From positions 1-64,000 of the forward strand of contig NZ_JAFKCZ010000010.1 of the NCBI RefSeq assembly GCF_017255185.1: a stretch of DNA of 64,000 nt. Reading direction: 5' to 3'. The notes under the pieces are model-generated. The model saw only the letters and a program-made list of their open reading frames with translations. It searched no databases and had not been told where the DNA came from. Numbering within the stretch: position 1 is the first letter of the stretch; every line of letters starts with the position of its first letter. This DNA is from Parahaliea mediterranea (GTDB taxonomy: Bacteria > Pseudomonadota > Gammaproteobacteria > Pseudomonadales > Halieaceae). Shown here piece after piece: positions 36,581 to 48,031 of the stretch. A program made the translations under genes and the position numbers.

Positions 36581-37381
36581 ATGACCCACACCCCCCGCAA
36601 GCGCTTCGGCCAGAACTTCCTCCGCGACGAGGGGGTAATCAGCCGCATCGCCGACGCCATCCACCCCCAAAAGGGCGAGCACCTGGTGGAGATCGGCCCC
36701 GGCCAGGGCGCGCTCACCGAAGCGCTGGTGACCAGCGGCTGCCGGCTGGACGTGGTGGAGCTGGACCGGGACCTGGTTACCGGCCTGCTGGCGGCTTTCA
36801 GTATCCACCCGGGGTTCAAGCTGCACAGCGCGGACGCCCTCAAATTCGACTTCGCCACCCTGGCGGACGACGGGGCGCCCCTGCGGATCGTGGGCAACCT
36901 GCCCTACAACATTTCCACCCCGCTGATCTTTCACCTGCTGGGCTTCGCGCCGCTGATCCAGGACATGCACTTCATGCTGCAACGGGAGGTGGTGCAGCGG
37001 CTGGCGGCGGAGCCCGGCAACAAGGCCTGGGGGCGGCTGGGGATCATGACCCAGTACCACTGCGAGGTGGAGCAGCTGTTCGATGTGCCGCCGGAGGCCT
37101 TTTACCCGCCACCCAAGGTGCAGTCGGCCATCGTGCGCCTGGCGCCCCGCCGGGAACGCCCGTGGCCGGACTGCGATGAATCCCGCCTCAAACAGGTGGT
37201 GCAGGCGGCCTTTGCCCAGCGGCGCAAGACCCTGCGCAACAACCTCAAGGGCGTTATCGACGACGCCGGCCTCGAGGCCCTGGGGCTTGACCCCGGCTGC
37301 CGTTCGGAGACACTGGCACTCGCCGACTTCATCAATATCGCCAACGCCACGGCGGACAGCACCAATGCGGAGAAGGGCTAG
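36581..37381 (+). CDS. rsmA: 16S rRNA dimethyladenosine transferase
   Basis: The 266-residue KsgA/RsmA dimethylates A1518 and A1519 of 16S rRNA. Motifs are FGQNFLRDEGVISRIADAI, LVEIGPGQGALTEAL (SAM), VVELDRDL and the catalytic VGNLPYNISTPL (NLPY). Length and motifs are normal. It begins the intact rsmA-apaG-apaH group with gaps of 6 and 7 bp. In most relatives pdxA is immediately upstream, but here the polysaccharide island separates them. Confidence 0.97.
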   Translation: MTHTPRKRFGQNFLRDEGVISRIADAIHPQKGEHLVEIGPGQGALTEALVTSGCRLDVVELDRDLVTGLLAAFSIHPGFKLHSADALKFDFATLADDGAPLRIVGNLPYNISTPLIFHLLGFAPLIQDMHFMLQREVVQRLAAEPGNKAWGRLGIMTQYHCEVEQLFDVPPEAFYPPPKVQSAIVRLAPRRERPWPDCDESRLKQVVQAAFAQRRKTLRNNLKGVIDDAGLEALGLDPGCRSETLALADFINIANATADSTNAEKG

Positions 37382-37387
37382 CCCACA

Positions 37388-37795
37388 GTGACCACCATCG
37401 ATCCCAGCCAGGTACGCGTTCACGTCCTCACCACCTACCTGCCGAGCCACTCCGACCCCGAGAGCGGCCAGTACACCTTTGCCTACACCATCACCATCCA
37501 GAACCGGGGCGAGGTGGCGGTGCAATTGCTGTCGCGGCACTGGATCATTACCGACGCCAACGACGAGGTGCAGGAGGTGCGCGGCGAGGGCGTGGTGGGC
37601 GAGCAGCCAGTGATCGGGCCCGGAGAGCAGTTCCGCTACACCAGCGGCGCCACCCTGCCCACCCCGGTAGGGTGCATGGAAGGCAGCTACACCATGATCG
37701 CGCCGGTGGAGGCCGAGGTCGACCCCACCGAGATGCCGGCCTTCGACGTACCCATCCCGCCCTTCACCCTGCACACGCCCAACGCGCTACACTGA
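37388..37795 (+). CDS. apaG: Co2+/Mg2+ efflux-associated protein ApaG
   Basis: The 135-residue single-domain protein has the ApaG immunoglobulin-like fold. It carries YTFAYTITIQNRGEVAVQLLSRHWIITD, GEGVVGEQPVIGPGEQFRYTSG and CMEGSYTMI, all hallmarks of the family. The exact biochemical role is unsettled; mutants in Salmonella affect cobalt resistance. It starts with GTG 37388, 6 bp after rsmA. Confidence 0.96.
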   Translation: MTTIDPSQVRVHVLTTYLPSHSDPESGQYTFAYTITIQNRGEVAVQLLSRHWIITDANDEVQEVRGEGVVGEQPVIGPGEQFRYTSGATLPTPVGCMEGSYTMIAPVEAEVDPTEMPAFDVPIPPFTLHTPNALH

Positions 37796-37802
37796 GCCCG
37801 AC

Positions 37803-38624
37803 ATGAGTACCTACGCCGTCGGCGACATCCAGGGCTGCCTGCAGCCGCTCAAACGCCTGCTGGAGCGGGTGCGTTTCAACCCCGACCGGGACCAGCTCTG
37901 GTCCGTGGGGGATATTGTGAATCGCGGCCCCAAGTGCCTGAAAACGCTACGCTTTCTCTACGACCGGCGGGATAATCTCAAGCTCGTGCTGGGCAACCAC
38001 GACCTGCACCTGCTGGCGGTGGCGGCGGGCGCCCGCGCCCCCGGAAAGTCCGACACCCTGAAGGAGATCCTCGCCGCGCCGGACCGCGACAAGCTGCTCG
38101 ACTGGCTGCTGCGGCACCCGCTGGTCTACCGCGAGGGCGAGTACACCATGGTCCACGCCGGCATCCCCCCCATGTGGTCGGTGGCGGATGCACTGGCGCG
38201 CTCGCGGGAGGTGGAGGCGGCGCTGCAAGGCCCGGCGAGCAGTGCGTTCTTCGACAACATGTACGGCAACGAGCCCGCGATCTGGTCCGAAGACCTCGGC
38301 GGCGGCGCCCGCCTGCGGGTCATCACCAACTACTTTACCCGCATGCGCTTTTGTACCCCCGAGGGCGAGCTGGATCTCACCAGCAAGGGCCCCGAACCCA
38401 GTTCCGGCAAGGCCGTGGCGCCCTGGTTCAGCCACCCGCGGCGCAAGGCCCGCAACGACCGCATCCTCTTCGGCCACTGGGCCTCGCTGGAGGGCAAGAC
38501 CAACGGCGACAACGTGATCGGGCTGGATACCGGCTGCGTCTGGGGCGGGTCGCTATCGCTGTACTGCCTGGAAACGCAGCAGTGGACGCGGTGCCGGTGC
38601 AAGGACGGGCGCGCCGCGGCGTGA
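37803..38624 (+). CDS. apaH: Diadenosine tetraphosphatase
   Basis: The 273-residue metallophosphatase hydrolyses Ap4A to two ADP. The metal-binding motifs are YAVGDIQGC (GDxxG), SVGDIVNRGP (GDxVxRG) and LVLGNHDLHLL (GNHE/D). MVHAGIPPMWSV follows with the third metal His, then the C-terminal FGHWASL motif. It lies 7 bp after apaG. An 82-bp gap to cca may carry a separate promoter. Confidence 0.96.
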   Translation: MSTYAVGDIQGCLQPLKRLLERVRFNPDRDQLWSVGDIVNRGPKCLKTLRFLYDRRDNLKLVLGNHDLHLLAVAAGARAPGKSDTLKEILAAPDRDKLLDWLLRHPLVYREGEYTMVHAGIPPMWSVADALARSREVEAALQGPASSAFFDNMYGNEPAIWSEDLGGGARLRVITNYFTRMRFCTPEGELDLTSKGPEPSSGKAVAPWFSHPRRKARNDRILFGHWASLEGKTNGDNVIGLDTGCVWGGSLSLYCLETQQWTRCRCKDGRAAA

Positions 38625-38706
38625 GCCCAGAGCCCTTGGCGGCTATTTCGACGCCCCGCCAACACCCTGTTAAAGTGCCCGCTCACCGACGATGCAAGGC
38701 ACCCAC

Positions 38707-39951
38707 ATGAAAACCTACCTGGTCGGCGGCGCGGTCCGCGACGCCCTGCTCGACTACCCGGTCACCGAACGCGACTGGGTGGTGGTGGGTGCGCGGCCAC
38801 AGGAGCTGCTCGATCGGGGCTACCGGCAGGTGGGCAAGGACTTCCCGGTATTCCTGCACCCGGACACCGGCGAGGAGTACGCCCTGGCCCGCACCGAGCG
38901 CAAGCAGGGCCACGGCTACACCGGTTTCGCGCTGCACTGCGACCCGGCGGTGACCCTGGAGGAGGACCTGCTGCGCCGGGACCTGACCATCAACGCCATG
39001 GCGCGCACCACGGACGGGGAGATCATCGACCCCTACGGCGGCCAACGGGACCTGGAGGCCCGCGTGCTGCGCCACGTATCCCCGGCTTTCGTGGAAGACC
39101 CCCTGCGGGTTCTGCGGGTAGCGCGCTTCGCCGCCCGCTACGCCCACCTCGGCTTTGGCGTGGCGCCGGAAACGATGCAGCTGATGGCGGAAATCGTGCG
39201 CCAGGGCGAGCTGGCCCACCTGCCCGCCGAGCGCGTCTGGGTGGAGATGGACCGTGCCCTGGGCGAGCGCAGCCCCCGGGTATTTATCGCGACGCTGCGG
39301 GACTGCGGCGCCCTGGCGGCCCTGCTGCCGGAAGTGAACGCCCTGTTCGGCGTGCCCCAGACCCCGGAACACCACCCGGAAGTGGACACCGGCCTGCACA
39401 CCCTGATGGTGCTGGAACAGGCGGCCAGGCTGTCGGCGGACACCGCGGTGCGTTTTGCCGCCCTGGTGCACGACCTGGGCAAGGGCACCACACCGACACA
39501 GGAACTGCCCCGGCATATCGCCCACGAACACCGCGGCATCCCACTGGTCCGCGCCGTCTGCGAGCGCCTGAAAACACCCAATCGTCACCGCGACCTGGCG
39601 CTGCGCGTCTGCGAGTTCCACCTGCACAGCCACCGGGCGGCCCAGTTGCGCGGCAAGACCCTGCTCAAGCTGCTGCGCGCCACCGGTGCCCTGCGCCAAC
39701 CCGATGATTTCGAGGCCTTCCTGCTGGCCTGCGAGGCGGATGCCCGGGGCCGCGGCGGGCAGGAGGAGAGCCCCTACCCCCAGGCGGACTACCTGCGCCG
39801 GGCCCGCTCCCTGGCGGCGGGCGTTTCCGCGGAGACGTTCCGTAAGCAGGGCATCGAGGGCAAGGCGCTGGGCGAGGCGATCGCCGCGGAGCAGGTCCGG
39901 CTATTGGAGGCCCTGCGCCGGGAAGGCATTGCGGGACAAGCGCGGCCATGA
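38707..39951 (+). CDS. cca: CCA-adding enzyme (tRNA nucleotidyltransferase)
   Basis: The product has 414 residues from ATG 38707 ([15 protein letters not shown]), which has an AAGG ribosome site. An earlier ATG at 38692 gives an untypical extension. The class II nucleotidyltransferase head has [11 protein letters not shown] and [16 protein letters not shown] (RRDxxxNA). A C-terminal HD domain contains [14 protein letters not shown], giving the phosphohydrolase activities seen in gammaproteobacterial enzymes. It repairs or builds tRNA 3' CCA ends. Its stop overlaps the next gene by 4 bp. Confidence 0.95.
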   Translation: MKTYLVGGAVRDALLDYPVTERDWVVVGARPQELLDRGYRQVGKDFPVFLHPDTGEEYALARTERKQGHGYTGFALHCDPAVTLEEDLLRRDLTINAMARTTDGEIIDPYGGQRDLEARVLRHVSPAFVEDPLRVLRVARFAARYAHLGFGVAPETMQLMAEIVRQGELAHLPAERVWVEMDRALGERSPRVFIATLRDCGALAALLPEVNALFGVPQTPEHHPEVDTGLHTLMVLEQAARLSADTAVRFAALVHDLGKGTTPTQELPRHIAHEHRGIPLVRAVCERLKTPNRHRDLALRVCEFHLHSHRAAQLRGKTLLKLLRATGALRQPDDFEAFLLACEADARGRGGQEESPYPQADYLRRARSLAAGVSAETFRKQGIEGKALGEAIAAEQVRLLEALRREGIAGQARP

Positions 39952-40688
39952 GCGCCCCGCTGGCCCTGGTCACCGGCGGCGCCCAGCGTATCGGGGCCGC
40001 CATCTGCCGCCACCTGCACCAGCGCGGTTTCGACATCGCCCTGCACTACCGGCGCTCCGAGGCGCCGGCCCGGCAACTGGCGGATGCGCTCAATGCCGCG
40101 CGCGCCGATTCCTGCACGCTGTGGCAGGCCGATCTCGAGCAAGCGGAGGATATCGGGCGCCTGGGCAAGCAGTTCCTGCACCGACATTCGACCCTGGACC
40201 TGCTGGTGAACAACGCCTCGGGCTTTGCCCCGACCCCCATCGCCGGCGCCACCGAGGCGCAGTTCGACGCCCTGCTGGGCTCCAACCTGAAGGGCCCCTA
40301 TTTCCTGATCCAGGCCCTGCTCCCGGCCCTGCAACCGGCGCGGGGCAGCATCGTCAACCTGGTGGACATCCACGCCGAGCGGCCGCTGCGGCACTTCAGC
40401 GCCTACTGCGCCGCCAAGGCCGGCCTGGCCGCCCTCACCCGCAACCTGGCGGTGGAGCTGGGGCCGCGAGTGCGGGTCAACGGCATTGCCCCGGGGGCCA
40501 TCCTGTGGCCGGAAGATGAAGAAGGCTATGACACGGCGGCCAGGGAACGCATCCTGGCAGCGACGCCACTGGAGCGCCTGGGAGACCCGCAAGATATCGC
40601 CCGCACGGTGGCGTTTTTCGCCCTGGAGGCGCACTTTGTCACCGGCCAGGTGCTGGCGGTGGACGGTGGCCTGAGCCTGTCGATCTGA
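39948..40688 (+). CDS. Pteridine reductase (FolM-type SDR)
   Basis: The 246-residue short-chain dehydrogenase has [15 protein letters not shown], the TGxxxRxG form of pteridine reductases that binds [18 protein letters not shown] follows, and the active site is [23 protein letters not shown]. There Asp replaces the usual SDR serine and YxxxK is kept, again as in PTR1/FolM. It probably reduces dihydropterins, serving as an alternative dihydrofolate reductase or in tetrahydromonapterin synthesis. Convergent folK and folB just beyond the REP cluster support a pterin/folate role. Confidence 0.88.
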   Translation: MSAPLALVTGGAQRIGAAICRHLHQRGFDIALHYRRSEAPARQLADALNAARADSCTLWQADLEQAEDIGRLGKQFLHRHSTLDLLVNNASGFAPTPIAGATEAQFDALLGSNLKGPYFLIQALLPALQPARGSIVNLVDIHAERPLRHFSAYCAAKAGLAALTRNLAVELGPRVRVNGIAPGAILWPEDEEGYDTAARERILAATPLERLGDPQDIARTVAFFALEAHFVTGQVLAVDGGLSLSI

Positions 40689-40700
40689 GCGCCGCCCCCC

Positions 40701-40878
40701 TGTAGGGCCGATTTCAATCGGCCTTGGCGGAATGAATTCCGCCCTACACGACCCGGTGGAACTCCCTGTAGGGCCGGTTTCAACCGGCCTTGGCGGAATG
40801 AATTCCGCCCTACACGATCCGGTGGAACTCCCTGTAGGGCCGGTTTCAACCGGCCTTGGCAGAATGAATTCCGCCCTA
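40701..40878. repeat. Three tandem inverted REP pairs of changing stem class
   Basis: Each unit (starts at 40701, 40768 and 40833; 65-67 bp period) contains a GTAGG-first palindrome and, 2 bp later, a CTAC-ending palindrome, so two elements face each other. The left member is GGCCGATT/AATCGGCC in unit 1 and GGCCGGTT/AACCGGCC in units 2 and 3. The right member is GGCGGAAT/ATTCCGCC, with one mismatch in unit 3. The change from unit 1 to units 2 and 3 alters both arms at the same stem pair. The cluster separates two convergent gene ends. Confidence 0.93.
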
Positions 40879-40889
40879 CACGGCTTGTT

Positions 40890-41405
40890 CTACTCCGCTG
40901 TCGAAATCAGCCGCCCGCGCCAGCTGAAATCCACCCGCCGCACCGCCTGGGAGGCCTGGTCGTAGTCGCGCCAGAGGTCCGCGTAGCTGCGGCCGGCGAC
41001 CGGGTGACGCGTCGCGGGCGCCAGTTCCGCCAGGGGGCGCAGCACAAAGGCGTTGTCGAGGATTTCCGGACGCGGCAACACCACGCCATCCACCTCGCCC
41101 ACCACGTCGTCGTAGGTGAGGATATCGATATCCAGCTGGCGCGCGCTGTAGCGCACCGCGTTCGGCGCACGGCCGTGCTCGATTTCGATGCGGCGCATGT
41201 CACGGGCCAGGTCGGCCACCGCGGCCGATGTGCGCAAACCCACCACCATATTCAGGAAAGGCTGGCCGTCGAATCCGACCGCGGCGCAATCGTACACCGA
41301 GGACAGGGACAGCTCCCCGTAGAGGGCGGACAGCGCGTCCAGGCCCGCCGCCAGGTAGCGCTCCCGCTCGATATTGCTGCCGAGGCCGAGATATACCTGG
41401 GCCAT
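40890..41405 (-). CDS. folK: 2-amino-4-hydroxy-6-hydroxymethyldihydropteridine diphosphokinase
   Basis: The 171-residue enzyme of folate synthesis starts MAQVYLGLGSNIERERYL at ATG 41405. Further family motifs are FLNMVVGLRT, the RRIEIEHGRAPNAVRYSARQLDIDIL region (RxxxxxxARxxDxDIL) and LPRPEILDNAFVLRPLAEL. It pyrophosphorylates hydroxymethyl-dihydropterin. Its start overlaps the folB stop by one base (TGATG). Confidence 0.95.
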   Translation of the reverse strand: MAQVYLGLGSNIERERYLAAGLDALSALYGELSLSSVYDCAAVGFDGQPFLNMVVGLRTSAAVADLARDMRRIEIEHGRAPNAVRYSARQLDIDILTYDDVVGEVDGVVLPRPEILDNAFVLRPLAELAPATRHPVAGRSYADLWRDYDQASQAVRRVDFSWRGRLISTAE

Positions 41406-41761
41406 CAGCCGCGCTCCCCGCGCTCGATCAGCACACCCACGTCGCGGGCGGCGGCCACGGCACCGGGCTTGCACACCCGCAGGCGCAGCCAGGGCACCGC
41501 GAACTCCGCCCGCACCAGTGCCGCGACCTGCTCGGCCAGGGTCTCGATCAGCTGGAATTCACTGCCGGCGGCAAAGCGGGTGATTCGCTCCGCCACGGCG
41601 GCGTAATCCAGGGCCCGGGCCAGCTCATCACCGGCGGCCGCCGGGCGGTTGTCCCAGGCCATCTCCAGGTCAAGCAGCAGGGTCTGGCGCACGGTACGCT
41701 CCCAGCCGTACACGCCGATCACGGTGTCCACCGCCAACTCGCGGATAAAAACAGTATCCAT
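41405..41761 (-). CDS. folB: Dihydroneopterin aldolase
   Basis: The 118-residue enzyme opens [26 protein letters not shown]. In the conserved VxGWE region the Glu lies in the pterin site. It also carries LIETLAEQVAALV and the C-terminal VRVCKPGAV-like stretch (here LRLRVCKPGAVAAARDVGV, with the catalytic Lys). It cleaves dihydroneopterin to hydroxymethyl-dihydropterin, the FolK substrate. It overlaps tsaD and folK by 1 bp each, so tsaD-folB-folK form one operon. Confidence 0.94.
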   Translation of the reverse strand: MDTVFIRELAVDTVIGVYGWERTVRQTLLLDLEMAWDNRPAAAGDELARALDYAAVAERITRFAAGSEFQLIETLAEQVAALVRAEFAVPWLRLRVCKPGAVAAARDVGVLIERGERG

Positions 41762-42816
41762 CAGCCGCCAGCCCCGTGGGCGGCACGGGACAGGGGCGGC
41801 AGTTCCGCCATCGGCCAGCGCGGCCGCACGCGGCTCTCCTCGTCATCCACCTGGCCCGCCAGCAGGCGCTGGGCGCCGGCGTAGGCGATCATGGCGCCGT
41901 TGTCGGTGCAAAACTCCGGCGCCGGGTAGAACACACGGGCATGCTCCTTGGCCAGCGCCCGCTCCAGGGTCGCGCGGAGGTTGCGGTTGGCGCTGACCCC
42001 GCCGGCCATTACCAGGGTGTCCAGGTGTTCCTGCCGCAGGGCGCGCCGGCACTTGATGACCAGCGTGGCCACCACCGCCTCCTCGAAGGCGCGGGCGATG
42101 TCGCAGCGATCCTGTTCGGTCAGGCCTGCGGCGGCCTCGCGGCAGTCATTGACGGTGTTGAGGGTGTAGGTCTTGAGGCCGCTGAAGCTGAAGTCCAGGC
42201 CCGGGCGGTTGACCATGGGCCGCGGGAAGTCGAAACGCGCCGGGTCGCCGCGCTCCGCCAACCGGGCGATGTGGGGCCCCCCGGGGTAGGGCAGGCCGAG
42301 CATCTTGGCGGCCTTGTCGAAGGCCTCCCCGGCGGCGTCATCCAGGGACTCCCCCAGGAGGCGGTACTGGCCAATGCCGTCGACCCGCACCAGCTGGGTG
42401 TGCCCGCCGGACACCAGCAACGCCACGAAGGGGAACTCGGGGCGCTCGGCTTCCAGCATGGGCGCCAGCAGGTGGCCCTCCATATGGTGCACGCCCAGCG
42501 CGGGCACGCCCCAGCCCCAGGCCAGGGCCCGCGCCAGGGTGGCGCCCACCATCAGCGCGCCGACCAGCCCCGGCCCGGCGGTGTAGGCGACGCCGTCAAT
42601 GTCGGCGGCGCTGCAGCCGGCCTCCGCCAACACCTGCTCCAGCAGGGGCAGGGTCTTGCGCACGTGGTCGCGGGAAGCCAGCTCCGGCACCACGCCGCCG
42701 TATTCCACGTGGATATCCACCTGGCTGAACAGGGCGTGCGCGAGCAGGCCCCGGTCGGTGTCGTACAGCGCCACCCCGGTTTCGTCACAGGAGGTTTCCA
42801 GTCCCAGAATCAGCAT
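41761..42816 (-). CDS. tsaD: tRNA threonylcarbamoyl transferase subunit
   Basis: The 351-residue TsaD/Kae1 ATPase-like protein has [28 protein letters not shown] (the metal-binding His pair HMEGH), [25 protein letters not shown]-like [12 protein letters not shown] and [12 protein letters not shown]. With TsaB, TsaC and TsaE it makes t6A37 in tRNAs reading ANN codons. It is divergent from rpsU, the arrangement seen across gammaproteobacteria. Confidence 0.97.
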   Translation of the reverse strand: MLILGLETSCDETGVALYDTDRGLLAHALFSQVDIHVEYGGVVPELASRDHVRKTLPLLEQVLAEAGCSAADIDGVAYTAGPGLVGALMVGATLARALAWGWGVPALGVHHMEGHLLAPMLEAERPEFPFVALLVSGGHTQLVRVDGIGQYRLLGESLDDAAGEAFDKAAKMLGLPYPGGPHIARLAERGDPARFDFPRPMVNRPGLDFSFSGLKTYTLNTVNDCREAAAGLTEQDRCDIARAFEEAVVATLVIKCRRALRQEHLDTLVMAGGVSANRNLRATLERALAKEHARVFYPAPEFCTDNGAMIAYAGAQRLLAGQVDDEESRVRPRWPMAELPPLSRAAHGAGG

Positions 42817-43135
42817 CTTTCAGGCTCGATATCGTCTCTTCACGCACTTGGCGGTATTAAGGGGGCGCATGATACGGCGTCCGGAGCCGGGAGTCATGGG
42901 CCCGGTTTGGACGGCGACCGGGGGTGGGGGTAATGGTCGAATGAATTCGACCCTACGCGTCGGGCGCGGGGCCTGCTCCTGTCGGGTCATTCATTCCGTC
43001 AAATACTCCACGCCAGGCACTTTGCAAAACTCCGGGGATAAGTATAGAATGCGCGCCCTTTCAGGCGTTGTCTGCCCCCTACCGTGATTTTTCCCGGCAG
43101 GCAAGCCCCAACATATGGAAACAGGTGAAGAGTTA
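42817..43135. promoter_or_regulatory. tsaD-rpsU divergent promoter region with rpsU promoter and one REP
   Basis: A REP palindrome (GGTCGAAT class, CTAC end) lies at 42935-42956 and a degenerate partial copy near 42985-43000. Upstream of rpsU a sigma-70-like promoter is seen: -35 TTGCAA at 43022-43027, a 17-bp spacer and -10 TAGAAT at 43045-43050. It should drive the rpsU-yqeY-dnaG cluster. No gene was found in the 319 bp. Confidence 0.55.
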
Positions 43136-43351
43136 ATGCCTCATGTAAAGGTCAAGGAAAACGAGCCGTTTGACGTCGCCCTGCGCCGTTTCAAGCGCTC
43201 CTGTGAGAAAGCCGGCGTTCTCGCCGAGGTGCGCAAGCGCGAGCACTACGAGAAGCCCACCTCGGTACGCAAGCGCGCGGCTGCCGCTGCCGTCAAGCGT
43301 CACCTGAAGAAGCTTTCCCGGGAAAACCGCAAGCGCGTACGCCTGTACTGA
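43136..43351 (+). CDS. rpsU: 30S ribosomal protein S21
   Basis: The 71-residue basic protein starts [16 protein letters not shown] and continues [18 protein letters not shown]. It is nearly identical to the S21 consensus over its length. The ATG at 43136 follows a GGTGAAGAG ribosome site; an ATG 21 bp upstream is in frame but atypical. S21 helps initiation on the 30S subunit. It is first in the classical macromolecular synthesis cluster rpsU-(yqeY)-dnaG-rpoD. Confidence 0.97.
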   Translation: MPHVKVKENEPFDVALRRFKRSCEKAGVLAEVRKREHYEKPTSVRKRAAAAAVKRHLKKLSRENRKRVRLY

Positions 43352-43370
43352 GGCCCAGCCCTCTTTTCCT

Positions 43371-43826
43371 ATGAGTGAACCATCCCTCGTAGAGTCCATC
43401 AAGGCCGCCATGAAGGCGGCCATGAAAGCCCGGGACAAAGAGCGGCTGGCCACCATCCGGCTGATTCAGGCCGAGTTCAAACGCATTGAGGTGGACGAGC
43501 GCATCGAAATCGGTGACGCCCGCGCCCTGGCCGTGCTCGACAAAATGGTCAAGCAGCGCCGGGATTCCGCCAGCCAGTACCACGACGCCGGCCGCGCCGA
43601 GCTGGCCGAGCAGGAGGAGCGCGAAATCGCCGTGCTGCAAACCTTCCTGCCGCAGCCCCTGACCGAGGAGGAAGTCCTCGCCATGGTCGACACCGCCATC
43701 GTCGAAACCGGTGCTACCGGCATGCAGGCCATGGGCACGGTCATGGGCCAGCTCAAGCCGCGCCTGCAGGGCCGCGCCGATATCGGGGAAGTGAGCCGCA
43801 TCGTCAAGGCGCGCCTGGCGGACTGA
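43371..43826 (+). CDS. GatB/YqeY domain protein
   Basis: The 151-residue protein has a helical YqeY domain related to the tail of amidotransferase subunit GatB (KDKERLATIRLIQAEFKRIEVD, KQRRDSASQYHDAGRAELA, EIAVLQTFLPQPLTEEE). YqeY-like proteins are common between rpsU and dnaG. The function is unclear, possibly tRNA-related because of the shared domain. It lies 19 bp after rpsU. Confidence 0.93.
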   Translation: MSEPSLVESIKAAMKAAMKARDKERLATIRLIQAEFKRIEVDERIEIGDARALAVLDKMVKQRRDSASQYHDAGRAELAEQEEREIAVLQTFLPQPLTEEEVLAMVDTAIVETGATGMQAMGTVMGQLKPRLQGRADIGEVSRIVKARLAD

Positions 43827-43913
43827 GCCCCACCCACTGCCGGGCTGCAATCCGCCCGGCGCCGTGATTCAATACCCTGTTTGCAGTCGTGCAAAGCGGA
43901 CCCCTGATAAGCG

Positions 43914-45758
43914 ATGGCCGGACGGATACCCCAATCCTTTCTCGATGACCTGCTCGAGCGGCTGGACATCGTCGAGGTCATCGACCGCCGGGTCAAACTG
44001 AAGAAGTCGGGCAAAAACTACACCGCCCGCTGCCCCTTCCACGATGAAAAGACGCCCTCCTTCAGCGTCAACCCCGACAAACAGTTCTACTACTGCTTTG
44101 GCTGCGGCGCCGGCGGCAATGCCTACGGCTTCGTCATGGACTACGAAAACGTGGACTTCCCCCAGGCGGTGGAGTCCCTGGCGGGCACCGTGGGCCTGGA
44201 GGTCCCCCGCGAACAAAGCGCCGGCGGCAGCCCGACCCCGGAGCGCAACAACAAACCGCTGTACGACCTGATGGAACAGGTGGCCCGCTTCTACCAGCAC
44301 CAATTGCGCAAGCACCCCCAGGCCGGGCGGGTGGTGGATTACCTCAAGCAGCGCGGCCTCACCGGAGTGATCGCCCGGGATTTCGACCTCGGTTTCGCGC
44401 CCCCCGGCTGGGATAACCTGCTGCGGCAGTTCGGCGCCGACGAGGCCGGGCGCAAGCTGTTGCTGGAGGCGGGTATGCTGGTGCAGAACGAGGCGGGCAA
44501 GGTCTACGACCGCTTCCGCGACCGGGTCATGTTCCCGATACGCGACCAGCGCGGCCGCGTCATCGCCTTTGGCGGGCGGGTGCTCGGGGACGACAAACCC
44601 AAGTACCTCAACTCCCCCGAAACCGCGATATTCCACAAGGGCCGGGAACTCTACGGCCTCTACCAGGCGCGCCACAACAACCGCAAACTGGAGCGCGTCC
44701 TGGTGGTGGAGGGCTACATGGACGTGATCGCCCTGGCCCAGCACGACATCAGCTACGCCACCGCCACCCTGGGCACCGCCACCAGCAAAAACCACCTGGA
44801 ACGCATTTTTCGCCTGTGCCCCGAAGTGGTATTCTGCTTCGACGGCGACGAGGCGGGCCGCAAGGCGGCGTTTCGCGCCCTGGAGGCGGCCCTGCCCACC
44901 CTCGAGGACGGCCGCCAGGCGCGCTTCCTGTTCCTGCCCGAGGGGGAAGACCCGGACACCGCGGTGCGCGGCGCGGGCACCGAGGGCTTCCAGCGCTTGC
45001 TGGAGGGCGCCCAGCCGCTGGAAACCTTCCTGTTCGAGGCCCTGTCCGAGGGCATCGACGGCGACAGCCTGGAGGGCAGAGCCCGCCTGAGCAAGCGCGT
45101 AATGCCCTACCTGCGCCAGCTGCCCGAGGGCGTTTTCCGACAGCTGATGTTCCAGGACCTGGCCCGCCGCACCGGCCTGGAACTGGACAGCCTGATGCAG
45201 CTGGAGGCGCCCCCACCCCCGGCCACGGCCGCGCCCGCGGAGCCGGCGACAGAGAGCGCCGGAGAACCCGCGCCGGAGCCGCGCCAACGCAGCACCAGCG
45301 AACCCCAGCCCCGGGGCTACTCAAACCTCGCCCAGGCGGCGCTGGCCCTGCTGCTGCACAAACCCGCGGTCGCCAACCTGGCGCGACCGGAGTCGCTGGC
45401 CAACCTCGAGGGGGACGACATCCGCCTGCTGAGCGACATGCTGCAACTGCTCCAGCGCCGGCCCGAGTCCACCACCGCGATGCTGCTGGGGCACTGGTAC
45501 GGCACTCCGGAGGGGGACCTGCTCAACCGCCTGGCGGGGCAGGAACGCCTGATCCCCACCGAGGGCATCGAGCACCAATTTTCAGACACGCTGTTAACGC
45601 TGTCCCACTTGCCGCGCCAATCCGCCCTGGCGGCGCAGGTCGACAAACTCAAGGCCACCAACTACGCTGAGATGAGCGAAAGCGAGAAACAAAGGCTGCG
45701 GGAACTGTTGCAGGAAAAGCAAAAGCTCAATGCCGAGCGCGGCAAGCGCAACCAGTAG
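43914..45758 (+). CDS. dnaG: DNA primase
   Basis: The 614-residue protein has an N-terminal CHC2 zinc-binding domain (CPFHDEKTPSFSV, then YYCFGCGAGGNA). The RNA-polymerase core and TOPRIM domain follow (VLVVEGYMDVIALAQ, then FCFDGDEAGRKAAFRA). A Pro/Ala/Glu-rich linker (about residues 425-465) leads to the C-terminal DnaB-interacting domain. It makes RNA primers at the replication fork. The length is slightly above E. coli DnaG, mostly through the linker. Confidence 0.97.
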   Translation: MAGRIPQSFLDDLLERLDIVEVIDRRVKLKKSGKNYTARCPFHDEKTPSFSVNPDKQFYYCFGCGAGGNAYGFVMDYENVDFPQAVESLAGTVGLEVPREQSAGGSPTPERNNKPLYDLMEQVARFYQHQLRKHPQAGRVVDYLKQRGLTGVIARDFDLGFAPPGWDNLLRQFGADEAGRKLLLEAGMLVQNEAGKVYDRFRDRVMFPIRDQRGRVIAFGGRVLGDDKPKYLNSPETAIFHKGRELYGLYQARHNNRKLERVLVVEGYMDVIALAQHDISYATATLGTATSKNHLERIFRLCPEVVFCFDGDEAGRKAAFRALEAALPTLEDGRQARFLFLPEGEDPDTAVRGAGTEGFQRLLEGAQPLETFLFEALSEGIDGDSLEGRARLSKRVMPYLRQLPEGVFRQLMFQDLARRTGLELDSLMQLEAPPPPATAAPAEPATESAGEPAPEPRQRSTSEPQPRGYSNLAQAALALLLHKPAVANLARPESLANLEGDDIRLLSDMLQLLQRRPESTTAMLLGHWYGTPEGDLLNRLAGQERLIPTEGIEHQFSDTLLTLSHLPRQSALAAQVDKLKATNYAEMSESEKQRLRELLQEKQKLNAERGKRNQ

Positions 45759-46173
45759 GCGCTGGCGCGGACACGCAGCGACAAACATGGCAACAACAAG
45801 CACCGACAACAAAAGACTGACGCAGGAGCGCCCATAACCCTCTCCGCGCGCCGTCAAACAGCAGGGGCATACCAGCGCCAGGGCGCCAGGGAACCGCAAT
45901 GCAATTCGCCGCCAATTCGGCGCGCCCGTCATCATGCACCCCCAAGGGATACACAGGCCATCCGCGCTGTCAAACACCCCGTAGCCGGGACGGGATTGCA
46001 TTTGCCGCAAACGCCCCCATTAACACCCCGGCAGGAACAGGCCGGGAAATCGTCGATTTTGCGGGCATCTCGCCCAAAATGGGCTGAATTTAGCGGCCCA
46101 CCTGGTGGCTAGACAGGCGGCTGATCGTCTATAATGGCGGGCTGAATTTTTTTTATTTATAGGTATCCACTTG
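45759..46173. promoter_or_regulatory. dnaG-rpoD intergenic region with rpoD promoter candidate
   Basis: The 415-bp gap has no convincing gene. A perfect -10 TATAAT lies at 46130-46135, about 39 bp before the rpoD ATG. The -35 region is weak (TAGACA at 46110-46115, spacing only 14 bp). This suggests rpoD has its own promoter in addition to read-through from rpsU. A T8 tract and short AT-rich stretch precede the rpoD start codon. Confidence 0.45.
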
Positions 46174-47982
<1,809 letters not shown>

Positions 47983-47990
47983 TCCCGACG

Positions 47991-48018
47991 AAAACGCCGC
48001 CCGATGGGGCGGCGTTTC
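47991..48018 (+). terminator. Rho-independent terminator of rpoD
   Basis: The hairpin has arms ACGCCGCCC and GGGCGGCGT around a 4-nt GATG loop, with AAAA before and TTT after. It starts 8 bp after the rpoD stop. The stem is perfect and GC-rich, though the T tract is short. Confidence 0.85.
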
Positions 48019-48031
48019 CTACCCGCTTATT